From Psychromonas arctica DSM 14288 (GTDB taxonomy: Bacteria > Pseudomonadota > Gammaproteobacteria > Enterobacterales > Psychromonadaceae), in assembly GCF_000482725.1 (NCBI RefSeq), contig NZ_AXWP01000036.1, positions 1-64,000 of the forward strand: a DNA stretch of 64,000 nucleotides, given 5' to 3'. Shown here in pieces: positions 1 to 7,542 of this stretch (position 1 is the stretch's first letter; the number at the start of each line of letters is the position of its first letter). The notes beneath the pieces were generated by a model. The model ran no database searches. It was not told the DNA's origin and saw nothing but the letters and a program-made list of their open reading frames with translations. A program made the translations under genes and the position numbers.

Positions 1-283
1 TAATGCGGCTGAAAATGCTATTCGCCCGTTTGTTGTTGGCCGCAAGAATTGGTTGCATTCGAACAGCGTCAAAGGAGCCAATGCAAGCGCCGCGATCTAC
101 AGTATGATTGAAACCGCGAAAGCCAATGAACTTGAGCCGTATGCTTACCTGTCATATATCATCAAAGAACTACCATTGGTTGAAACAATTGAGCAGTTTG
201 AGAGTTTACTTCCATGGAATGTTAAAAATGAGCACTTAGCATACTGGCATTAATTCGTGCAGGTGGGTTAAATTTACGCTTAC
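1..283 (+). mobile_element. Right end of an IS66-family insertion sequence
   Basis: The first 253 bases encode the C-terminus of an IS66 transposase. About 25 bases after its stop the sequence ends in ACGCTTAC (276-283), the reverse complement of the GTAAGCGT terminus known from IS66-family inverted repeats. The element therefore probably ends at 283, and the next 8 bases (284-291) would be one copy of the target duplication. The left end lies outside the window, so whether the element is intact cannot be judged. Confidence 0.6.
2..253 (+). CDS. IS66-family transposase, C-terminal part (cut by window edge)
   Basis: Read from base 2, the frame is open to a stop at 251-253 and gives about 83 residues starting NAAENAIRPFVVGRKNW and containing GANASAAIYSMIETAKAN and a final LPW. 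This is the conserved C-terminal end of IS66-type DDE transposases (TnpC), which cut and join the element's ends. The 5' part is missing only because the window begins here. An apparent start codon at 53 is internal and not a real start. No accessory tnpA or tnpB gene is visible because those lie upstream of tnpC. The family call is firm; activity is unknown. Confidence 0.8.
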   Translation, partial: NAAENAIRPFVVGRKNWLHSNSVKGANASAAIYSMIETAKANELEPYAYLSYIIKELPLVETIEQFESLLPWNVKNEHLAYWH

Positions 284-411
284 GGTGTAACATCAGTTGG
301 TGAAATAGTTGTTATTTAATAAAATATATACAAGCATTACTAATAGCTAAAACTTCAATTTCATAACACGCCTAACGGCCACTCAATATAATACATTGGA
401 GCAATGCATAA

Positions 412-1338
412 ATGATTAATACAATCGATTATCATCATATTTTTTCTGAAATTGCATCTGAATTCAAAGAGGTTGATGACCTAGGTGCGATCGCAAACTA
501 TATACCTGAATTAGGTAAGGTTGATCCAACTAAGCTGGGAGTTCACCTTACTACTGTTGATAACCAACACTATGCATTTGGTGATGCTGACGAACCATTT
601 TCAATTCAAAGTGTGGCAAAAGTATTATCACTGACATTAGCGTTGAAAATTATGGGAGGAGATCTTTGGAGTCGGGTTGGTGTTGAACCATCTGGTTCAC
701 CTTTTAATTCTTTGGTGCAGCTAGAATATGAAAAGGGCATCCCACGAAATCCATTCATCAATGCTGGCGCGATTGTTATTTGTGATATTTTGGTTACTTG
801 TTTGGATGACCCAAAGGAAGACTTACTGGCGTTTATTCGAAAAATATCAGGCATTGATAGTATTAACTATTCTGCAAAAGTAGCAGAGTCAGAGAAAAAG
901 TGTGGTTATCGTAATTATGCACTAGTCAATTTAATGAAAGATTTCGGTAATATTCATAACGATGTAGATATTGTTTTAGACCTGTATTTCTACCTTTGCT
1001 CGATTGAAATGACTTGTAAAGAATTGACTAATGCTTTTATGTTCCTTGCTTCTGGTGGTATAAATCCTATTACAAATGAAAGGGTTATTAGCCTTACAAG
1101 AACAAAACGAATAAATTCAGTGATGTTAACGTGCGGATTTTATGACGAAGCTGGTGAGTTCGCTTTTAGAGTTGGTTTACCTGGTAAGAGTGGAGTCGGA
1201 GGTGGCATTGTAGCCATACACCCTGGTAAATTTTGTATTGCAGTATGGAGCCCAAAGTTAAATGCCAAAGGTAATTCTTACAAAGGAATGAAGGTGCTTG
1301 AAGCACTCACGACCAAAACACAATGCTCTATATTTTGA
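412..1338 (+). CDS. glsA: Glutaminase (beta-lactamase-like serine fold)
   Basis: Hydrolyses L-glutamine to glutamate and ammonia in the cytoplasm. The 308-residue product has the length of bacterial glutaminases and aligns throughout with E. coli YneH/GlsA by eye. Visible signatures are FSIQSVAKVLSL, carrying the catalytic Ser-x-x-Lys, then PSGSPFNSLVQLE, GIPRNPFINAGA and, near the C-terminus, GKSGVGGGIVA. The ATG follows a GGAG 10 bases upstream. The gene appears monocistronic, with 160-320-base spacers on both sides and no hairpin I could recognise after the stop. In marine bacteria such enzymes supply glutamate for metabolism or osmotic balance; that role here is inference. Confidence 0.92.
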   Translation: MINTIDYHHIFSEIASEFKEVDDLGAIANYIPELGKVDPTKLGVHLTTVDNQHYAFGDADEPFSIQSVAKVLSLTLALKIMGGDLWSRVGVEPSGSPFNSLVQLEYEKGIPRNPFINAGAIVICDILVTCLDDPKEDLLAFIRKISGIDSINYSAKVAESEKKCGYRNYALVNLMKDFGNIHNDVDIVLDLYFYLCSIEMTCKELTNAFMFLASGGINPITNERVISLTRTKRINSVMLTCGFYDEAGEFAFRVGLPGKSGVGGGIVAIHPGKFCIAVWSPKLNAKGNSYKGMKVLEALTTKTQCSIF

Positions 1339-1657
1339 TCTGGGTTAGTCATGAAAACTGCTATTTCAAATGAATTGGTAATGATAATAAAAAATTATAT
1401 GAATATTAGCTGCTATATGAAATTTAAACTGTACGTTCAGGTGTTTAAATAGAATTTAATTAAAAGAAATTTAAGGTAATACTGGATCTTATGGTGGAAC
1501 AATTTAAGAAACCAGGAATGAAAATAGAATAAGCAACTTAATATCAACTAAATGCAATTATTGTCAGTTATGATTTGAATTAAAGAACGAAATAAGTAGG
1601 TTGAAGATGAAAGATTCAGCAACCTACTTAAGCGGCAACTTAGGAGTATAGTTTTAC
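1339..1657. other. Intergenic spacer with a dispersed 32-base repeat
   Basis: No open frame of coding character is seen. Bases 1461-1492 match 29 of 32 bases of 14047-14078 in the large non-coding tract, in the same orientation and with three substitutions. The shared core reads ATACTGGATCT. The ribosome-binding site of the next gene (AGGAG, 1642-1646) lies at the right end. Confidence 0.5.
1461..1492 (+). repeat. Dispersed repeat, copy 1 (partner 14047-14078)
   Basis: A 32-base segment shared with 14047-14078 at 29 of 32 positions. It could be the end of a small transposable element or a conserved transcript element. No transposase gene is attached to either copy. Confidence 0.45.
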
Positions 1658-2149
1658 ATGTCTGAACTAGTTATTCGTAGAGCAAAGGTCTGTGACTTAG
1701 ATCGATGCTTTGAAATCGAAAATGATGCTTACGCTGGTGAAGAGGCGGCTACAAAAGAAAAAGTATTAAAAAGAATTAAAACCTACCCAGAAGGTTTTAT
1801 TGTTTTAGAAAACGAAAAAGAAATTATTGGATTCATTAATTCTGGTGCAACACATACAGTCGAGCTGTCCGATGAAGAGTTCAAGGAATTAATTGGTCAT
1901 GACCCTGAGGGTAAATACATTGTAATAATGTCAGTTGTCATTCATCCTAATTATCAGGGTAAAAGCTTTACTAGTTTGCTAATGAGAAACTTTATAAACG
2001 CAATGCAGGCAATGGGAAAAACTGAAATCTATTTGATATGCCAAACCGAGCTGATAAACATGTACGCCAAATATGGTTTTATTCATTTAGGGGAATCAGA
2101 TTCTGATCATGGAGGTCTTAGTTGGCATGAAATGTCTCTTGCATTGTAA
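1658..2149 (+). CDS. GNAT-family N-acetyltransferase
   Basis: A 163-residue acetyl-CoA-dependent N-acyltransferase of the GNAT fold. The N-terminal strand-helix (ELVIRRAKVCDLDRCFEIE) is typical. Motif A is visible as VVIHPNYQGKSFTSLLM (around residues 92-108), where the Q/R-x-x-G-x-G/A loop has become QGKSF, and the C-terminal YAKYGFIHLGES is the usual motif B region. The layout resembles the AANAT-like (arylalkylamine) subgroup, but the substrate cannot be read from the sequence. AGGAG lies 11 bases before the ATG. Neighbours give no clue to substrate; it stands alone between glutaminase and a convergent regulator. Confidence 0.85.
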   Translation: MSELVIRRAKVCDLDRCFEIENDAYAGEEAATKEKVLKRIKTYPEGFIVLENEKEIIGFINSGATHTVELSDEEFKELIGHDPEGKYIVIMSVVIHPNYQGKSFTSLLMRNFINAMQAMGKTEIYLICQTELINMYAKYGFIHLGESDSDHGGLSWHEMSLAL

Positions 2150-2331
2150 GACACATGATAAACATAATGAGTTAATGTAAGGGCTAAGCTCTGATATTTA
2201 TAATCCTCTATTTAATAATCTAACAAAGCTGTTTAGTATATGGGTGACTCTAAGTATCTTGTTCAGGTCAAGCTGATAAGTTGCATTAGTTGCTTAATGG
2301 TTATGTGATTCAAGATTGAATCTATCTATGA

Positions 2332-3696
2332 TTACTCGACGCTTTCTTTATTGGAATTCCAGCGTTTTTGTTTTTTTACTAAAGTTGATTGGTCTATACA
2401 AAGTGCTTTAGCAGCTGACCGAGTAGTGCCATATTCTTTTATTGCCTCATATATTAACTTTTGCTCTAGTGCTACTACTTGAGCTTTTAAAGAGCTTTTT
2501 TCACAAAGAAAAGTTTTTTCCAAGTTAAATTCAGCAGGGAGTTGCTGCAGAGTAATCAATGATTGGTCGGCCGTAACTACTAATCTCTCTGTGAGATTTA
2601 TAAGCTCACGAATATTGCCGGGCCATTCATATCTACTTAACTGTGTAATAACTTCTTTATGCCAGTGACAATCTAGCCCATACATACTGTTGAAATGTTG
2701 AACATAGTACTCAAGTAGTGGACCGATTTCATCTTTTCTTTCTCGTAGTGGAGGTAATTTTATAGGGACAACATTTAACCGATAAAATAGATCTTCCCTA
2801 AACAAACCTGCATTTACTTGTGTTTTTAAATCATGATGTGTAGCTGAAATTAAACGAAAGTTTGTGACCTTAAATTCATTGCCACCAACTGGTATGAAGC
2901 GATTTTCTGCAATAACTTTAAGTAATTTAACTTGTAGACTTAATGGCAAATCACCAATTTCATCTAAAAATAAAGTACCATTATTAGCCGCTTCAAGTAA
3001 CCCAATTCTTCCTTTTGCTGAAGCCCCAGTAAATGCCCCTGGCATATATCCAAAAAGCTCTGCTTCCATTAAAGATTCTGGCATAGCTGTGCAATTAAGC
3101 TCTATAAATGGACCATCAAAAACCTTACTATATTTATGAATGGTATTAGCTAATAGTGTTTTTCCTGTACCAGTTTCACCTTGAATAAGTATCTTAGTAT
3201 TAGTTGTAGCAACTTTTTTTGCTAATTCATAGCAAGCTCTGGTATTACGACTAATAATTAGGGGTTCTTGATTATCATCGATTGCATCAGATCCATCGTA
3301 TAAACTTCTTAATTTTAATAATTGTTCAAGCTGATCTTCAGTACGCTTTGCCTGTAGAAGCTCAGTAATATCTCTTACTGTAGTTACTACATACTCAATA
3401 CTGCCTTTTTTATCAAACATCGGAGTTCCTGTAACAAATATCTTATGATCACCATCGATAGCTTGAATCAGGGTCACAACACGCAACTCCTTAAGAACTT
3501 CGAGAGAAACAGAACTCGAGATGAAACCACCTTCTACCACTTCAGACATGTGAAGACCAATTAAGCGATCCTTCGGCAATCCAGTAATCTTTTCATAGGA
3601 CTTATTCATGGTAATGGTTATACCGTTACCATCAGTTATATAAACGCCATCACTAAGAGCATCAATTATTCTCTGTAAGTCTTTACCAAATACCAT
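2332..3696 (-). CDS. Sigma-54-dependent transcriptional activator (PAS, AAA+, TyrR-type HTH)
   Basis: An enhancer-binding protein of 454 residues. An N-terminal PAS domain (about 1-115) likely senses a small ligand or redox state. The central AAA+ domain (about 145-375) carries Walker A GETGTGKT (173-180), the sigma-54-contacting loop GAFTGA (220-225) and Walker B TLFLDEIGD (241-249). The C-terminus (GTTRSAAKALCIDQSTLVKK) is a TyrR-like helix-turn-helix. No response-regulator receiver domain is present, so control is by direct sensing. GGAG precedes the ATG. The gene diverges from gabD, whose upstream region has a -24/-12 promoter and a 48-bp dyad, so it very probably activates the gabD, Fe-ADH and permease genes. 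A Fur-box-like palindrome lies 124-138 bases upstream. Confidence 0.92.
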   Translation of the reverse strand: MVFGKDLQRIIDALSDGVYITDGNGITITMNKSYEKITGLPKDRLIGLHMSEVVEGGFISSSVSLEVLKELRVVTLIQAIDGDHKIFVTGTPMFDKKGSIEYVVTTVRDITELLQAKRTEDQLEQLLKLRSLYDGSDAIDDNQEPLIISRNTRACYELAKKVATTNTKILIQGETGTGKTLLANTIHKYSKVFDGPFIELNCTAMPESLMEAELFGYMPGAFTGASAKGRIGLLEAANNGTLFLDEIGDLPLSLQVKLLKVIAENRFIPVGGNEFKVTNFRLISATHHDLKTQVNAGLFREDLFYRLNVVPIKLPPLRERKDEIGPLLEYYVQHFNSMYGLDCHWHKEVITQLSRYEWPGNIRELINLTERLVVTADQSLITLQQLPAEFNLEKTFLCEKSSLKAQVVALEQKLIYEAIKEYGTTRSAAKALCIDQSTLVKKQKRWNSNKESVE

Positions 3697-3819
3697 TTTT
3701 ACTCCACTACTTTCCTAGAAAGCGCCAACAAAACGTAAGCCTGAAAATAATTATATTAAATATCTGAAACTTAGAGAACAAAAGTCCATTCTATTTGCGA
3801 CTTATCTACTGTAAAAAAG

Positions 3820-3834
3820 TGATAATAATTATCA
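3820..3834. promoter_or_regulatory. Fur-box-like 7-1-7 palindrome
   Basis: The 15 bases TGATAATAATTATCA form a perfect inverted repeat with one central base, matching the 7-1-7 core used for Fur sites. It lies upstream of the activator gene on the minus strand. In AT-rich DNA such a palindrome can arise by chance, so this is a candidate only. Confidence 0.35.
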
Positions 3835-4311
3835 TACAAAGAATAAAGCCATTTTTACTCGTTACTTAAGTTGAGAGATTAATTTGGGGCAAGTGAAATT
3901 AAATTGCATTAGCTAATACAAAACTCGAACTGCTTGGTCGATGCTTCACTATGAAATTAAACATTAACAACAATAATGCAAAATATACGGAAAGAGTGAC
4001 CTATTAAAACCTGTCTAAGTCTAAGGTAATAAAAGATTCTAATTACGAAGGTGATATTAGGTGAACAAACTTCTAAGGTTAGAGGGGGATCTTTCTTAAC
4101 AAGAAACCGTATAGAATACATCTTATATGTGTGTGATTTAATAACTGTAAAATAGATGTAGTACATATAACACTTAAGTTTCTTCTTGTAGTGGCTCCGA
4201 TGAGATAGTCCCATTAAAATATGCTTTTATTAAACACCTCAAATATCATTTTTCATCTGCACGGAACCAAAAGCAAACTAATTCTCACACGCTTTAGCCA
4301 CTTTCCATGCG

Positions 4312-4359
4312 CGATGAAAAACATCATCAAAAACTACTTTTTGATGCATAAATTCATCG
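4312..4359. promoter_or_regulatory. 48-bp dyad, probable upstream activating sequence
   Basis: Outer arms CGATGAA (4312-4318) and TTCATCG (4353-4359) and inner arms CATCAAAAA (4325-4333) and TTTTTGATG (4338-4346) share one symmetry axis. The centre is about 136 bases upstream of the predicted transcription start of the sigma-54 promoter, a normal distance for enhancer-binding-protein sites. The divergent activator is the natural candidate to bind here. Confidence 0.6.
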
Positions 4360-4444
4360 ATATATTGAGATAAAATCAAGTTATTCAAATGTTATTTAAA
4401 TGTTACAGTAATGTAAATCAACAACTTAACTTAATATTGACAGG

Positions 4445-4461
4445 TTGGCTTCAAAGTTGCT
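4445..4461 (+). promoter_or_regulatory. Sigma-54 (-24/-12) promoter of gabD
   Basis: TTGGC, seven bases, TTGCT: the TGGC (4446-4449) and TTGC (4457-4460) blocks are spaced exactly as in the sigma-54 consensus. Transcription would begin near 4471, about 90 bases before the gabD ATG. The neighbouring gene encodes a GAFTGA-type activator, which strengthens the call. Confidence 0.8.
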
Positions 4462-4562
4462 TTGTATGGAAAACCGTTTAACTTGAATTAAAAATAGCGC
4501 TCGTTTTTACTTATTCAAGTTATACAGTTCCTATATAAATAATAACAAATAAGGTCAGGCTC

Positions 4563-6002
4563 ATGCTACATGATATGTCACTTCTAAAAACACGTTGTTT
4601 GGTAAATGGTAAATGGATAGAAGCTAAAACAAAAGCAACGTTCCCCGTATTAAATCCAGCAACAGGTGAGCTCATTGCTGAAATTCCAGCCCTTTCTCCA
4701 GAGGAAATTCCTGCTGTTATTGAATATTCTCGTATAGCACAAAAAAAGTGGGCATTATTCACAGCAAAAGAACGCTCTAACATCCTAAGACATTGGTTCG
4801 AACTAATTGTCGAAAATACTGATGACTTAGCACTACTGATGACTATCGAACAAGGTAAACCTTTGGCTGAAGCAAAAGGTGAAATTGGCTATGCTGCGTC
4901 TTTCATTGAATGGTTTTCAGAAGAAGCAAAACGCATTTACGGAGACACAATTCCAGCAACAAGAACAGATCAAAGACTCTCCGTTATTCGCCAACCAATT
5001 GGTGTCACCGCCGCTATTACACCATGGAACTTCCCAGCCGCAATGATTACTCGTAAAGCTGCACCGGCTCTTGCAGCAGGCTGTTCTATGATAGTACGTC
5101 CTGCTGATTTAACGCCACTTACCGCACTGGCTATCGGAGAATTGGCTGTGCGAGCGGGAATCCCAGATGGCGTTTTTCAAGTGGTTACAGGTTCGGCGAG
5201 CGAGCTTGGAAAAGTATTAACTGACAGTAATGTGGTTAGGAAATTGTCTTTCACTGGATCTACCGAAGTCGGACGTTTATTGATGGCACAATGTGCACAA
5301 ACCATAAAAAAAGTTTCCTTGGAGCTAGGCGGTAATGCACCTTTCATCGTTTTTGATGATGCTGATTTAGACAAAGCAGTGGAAGGTGCTATGGCATCTA
5401 AATATCGTAATGCAGGTCAAACCTGTGTCTGTGCAAATCGTTTATTAATACAACGGGGTGTATACGACGCGTTTGCACATAAACTAACAGAAAAAGTTAA
5501 AGCATTAAAAGTCGGTAATGGCGTAGAAGCAGGAACAGATATTGGCCCTATGATCGAAGAAAAAGCGATTATAAAAGTAGAAGCACAAATTCAAGATGCA
5601 GTCACTAAAGGTGCCACGTTAGCTTTTGGAGGACAGCGTTTAGGTGGACTTTTCCTACAACCAGCCGTTTTAACTGGGGTTACATCTGACATGTCAGTCG
5701 CACAAGAAGAGACTTTTGGACCGATGGCTCCGTTGTTTGTTTTCGATACTGAAGAAGAAGCTGTTGCGATGGCAAACGATACTATTTTCGGACTTGCAGC
5801 CTATTTTTATACTCGTGATCATGGTCGTATGGTTCGTGTTTCAGAAGCGCTTGAGTATGGAATGGTTGGCCATAATACTGGATTAATATCCAATGAGGTT
5901 GCACCTTTTGGTGGTGTAAAGCAATCAGGTTTAGGAAGAGAAGGTTCAAAATACGGCATAGAAGACTATCTTGAAATGAAATACATATGTAGCGCTATTT
6001 AA
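4563..6002 (+). CDS. gabD: Succinate-semialdehyde dehydrogenase (NAD(P)+), GabD family
   Basis: Oxidises succinate semialdehyde to succinate. The 479-residue protein matches E. coli GabD closely over long stretches (KKVSLELGGNAPFIVFDDAD, NAGQTCVCANR), with general base Glu254 and nucleophile Cys288. Two normally constant positions differ. The cofactor-contacting Lys of the LKPA motif is Arg here (MIVRPADLTP, 179), and the VGINTG motif near the C-terminus is VGHNTG. These may change cofactor or substrate preference. AAGG lies 8 bases before the ATG; a second ATG at 4575 is possible. It is the first gene after the sigma-54 promoter and is followed by an alcohol dehydrogenase and a permease, suggesting hydroxyacid to semialdehyde to diacid flow. 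Confidence 0.85.
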   Translation: MLHDMSLLKTRCLVNGKWIEAKTKATFPVLNPATGELIAEIPALSPEEIPAVIEYSRIAQKKWALFTAKERSNILRHWFELIVENTDDLALLMTIEQGKPLAEAKGEIGYAASFIEWFSEEAKRIYGDTIPATRTDQRLSVIRQPIGVTAAITPWNFPAAMITRKAAPALAAGCSMIVRPADLTPLTALAIGELAVRAGIPDGVFQVVTGSASELGKVLTDSNVVRKLSFTGSTEVGRLLMAQCAQTIKKVSLELGGNAPFIVFDDADLDKAVEGAMASKYRNAGQTCVCANRLLIQRGVYDAFAHKLTEKVKALKVGNGVEAGTDIGPMIEEKAIIKVEAQIQDAVTKGATLAFGGQRLGGLFLQPAVLTGVTSDMSVAQEETFGPMAPLFVFDTEEEAVAMANDTIFGLAAYFYTRDHGRMVRVSEALEYGMVGHNTGLISNEVAPFGGVKQSGLGREGSKYGIEDYLEMKYICSAI

Positions 6003-6366
6003 TTAATAAAAGATAATAAATTTCAGAAAAACATGATGAATGGAATCAAATGTTTTTCTTTTAATACACTTAGTGTAGGCACCTTGAATAGGGTGGAGCA
6101 GACATATTGGTGAACTGCTTAGTGAATGGTTCAGAAAATATAATCTATCGGCACTTAAAGATAATTTTTTAAATAAATAAGTCTACTGAAACGTCGTTGG
6201 AAAAATATGGGGTAATTTATCCATGTTTGATGATGTGGAGGGAAGAAGGTGTAAAAAACACTCAATCTAAGATTGTTGGGGGGGGCGGTGACGGGGCCTC
6301 TATGGGCTTTATATCTAAGTGTTGATCATTCAATAAAAATCAAAATAATTAAAAAGGAACGTAGAG
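6003..6366 (+). other. Leader region before the Fe-alcohol dehydrogenase, with a G-quadruplex motif
   Basis: A 364-base spacer between gabD and the next gene of the same orientation. No -24/-12 promoter is visible. Its striking part is a G-rich patch at 6278-6306. AAGGAA precedes the next ATG. No open frame of coding character is present. Confidence 0.5.
6278..6306 (+). other. Putative G-quadruplex motif with an 8-G homopolymer
   Basis: Eight consecutive G (6278-6285), then CGGTGAC, GGGG (6293-6296), CCTCTAT and GGG (6304-6306). Splitting the 8-G run gives four runs of at least three G with loops of 2, 7 and 7 bases, which fits the usual G3+N1-7 rule. It lies on the coding strand 60-90 bases before the ATG of the Fe-ADH in otherwise AT-rich DNA. 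Confidence 0.5.
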
Positions 6367-7524
6367 ATGATATTTAATTCTCCTCAACAGATTATGCATG
6401 GCTTAGGGTGTTTAAATGAGAACACATTTAAATTGTCTAAGTTAAACCTAAATCGAGTACTGATAATTACTGACTCAAACATATTAAAAGTAGGCATTAT
6501 AGCTAAAGTTACGGACTTATTACTAGACTCAGATATTACAATTTTTAGTGATATTCCTCCTGAACCAGCTTTGGAAGATTTAGTTGCTTGTGTTGATGTC
6601 ATCAAGAAAGGTAATTTTGATTGTATCGTAGCAATAGGGGGAGGGTCGGTTTTAGATGTCGCAAAAGCAGGTAGAGTTTGTGCGAAATCAAACAAAACGA
6701 TAGAAGAATTATTTGGTGAGAATTTAGTCGATAACGCAGGTATTCCATTGATTGCAATTCCTACAACGGCTGGTACCGGAAGTGAATGTACTGCAATATC
6801 TATTTTTAGTGTTGGTGATATGAAAAAAGGTATTGTCTCTAAATACCTTTTACCAGAACTTAGTATTGTAAGTCCTGAAATGACACTAAGTTGTCCTCCT
6901 AACATAACAGCAGCGTCAGGTGTGGATGCATTAGTTCATGCAATTGAATCGTATACATCAAATAACGCAACGCCAATGACAGATGCGTTAGCCATCAAAG
7001 CTGTAAGCCTAATTGCTAATTCAATTGTGAAAGCATACACATATCCCGATGATTTAGCCGCTAGAGAAAGTATGGCAACGGGCAGTATGTTAGCTGGGCT
7101 TTCATTTGGCAATGCAGGCGTTGGCGCGGTGCACGCGCTTGCATATCCATTGGGGGGTAAATACCATCTTCCACATGGTGTTTCAAATGCATTATTGTTG
7201 CCATTTGTTTTGAAATATAACATCACTCTATCAACGCTGGTTAAATTTACTGATATTGCTGAAGCTATGGGGTTAGAAACTCCGGCTGACGATATGTCTG
7301 ATAAAGGTAAATTGCATCATGTATCAGAAACGTTAATTAGCCATCTGCATGGGTTATGTCGCGCAGTAAACATTCCTGAAAAAATTTCTGATTTAGTGCC
7401 TCTTGAAGATATTGATGTTGAGTATATGACTACTGAAGCAATGAAAGTGGAACGATTATTACGTAATAACCCGTACAAAATGACTCATGATGATGTCAGA
7501 TCTATTTATCTAGCAACCGTTTGA
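6367..7524 (+). CDS. Iron-containing alcohol dehydrogenase, probable 4-hydroxybutyrate dehydrogenase
   Basis: A 385-residue group III (Fe-dependent) alcohol dehydrogenase. It has the nucleotide-binding GGGS (91-94), the TTAGTGSE motif (133-140) and the four expected metal ligands Asp187, His191, His256 and His270 in the contexts SGVDALVHAIES and HALAYPLGGKYHLPHG. Such enzymes reversibly oxidise alcohols to aldehydes. Next to a GabD-type semialdehyde dehydrogenase, 4-hydroxybutyrate or a close omega-hydroxy acid is the likely substrate; this is inference from context. AAGGAACG precedes the ATG. It is followed after 18 bases by a permease in the same direction. Confidence 0.85.
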   Translation: MIFNSPQQIMHGLGCLNENTFKLSKLNLNRVLIITDSNILKVGIIAKVTDLLLDSDITIFSDIPPEPALEDLVACVDVIKKGNFDCIVAIGGGSVLDVAKAGRVCAKSNKTIEELFGENLVDNAGIPLIAIPTTAGTGSECTAISIFSVGDMKKGIVSKYLLPELSIVSPEMTLSCPPNITAASGVDALVHAIESYTSNNATPMTDALAIKAVSLIANSIVKAYTYPDDLAARESMATGSMLAGLSFGNAGVGAVHALAYPLGGKYHLPHGVSNALLLPFVLKYNITLSTLVKFTDIAEAMGLETPADDMSDKGKLHHVSETLISHLHGLCRAVNIPEKISDLVPLEDIDVEYMTTEAMKVERLLRNNPYKMTHDDVRSIYLATV

Positions 7525-7542
7525 TTATAAAGGGATATATAT

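Larger units (their letters stand above)
3697..4562. promoter_or_regulatory. Divergent control region between the activator and gabD
   Basis: An 866-base non-coding region. It holds a Fur-like 7-1-7 palindrome (3820-3834), a 48-bp interrupted dyad (4312-4359) and a sigma-54 promoter (4445-4461). The stretch 3957-4214 can be translated on the minus strand but has no ribosome-binding site and no recognisable protein features, so I treat the region as regulatory only. Confidence 0.7.

Noticed and set aside
3957-4214. Possible 85-residue minus-strand gene
   Set aside because: No ribosome-binding site, no protein-like features, and it lies within the activator/gabD control region.
6060-6130. Second sigma-54 promoter before the Fe-ADH
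   Set aside because: TTGG and TGC blocks near 6107-6120 have the wrong spacing for a -24/-12 promoter.
6384-6905. 173-codon minus-strand frame inside the Fe-ADH gene
   Set aside because: It is a shadow of a clear dehydrogenase with all metal ligands on the plus strand.
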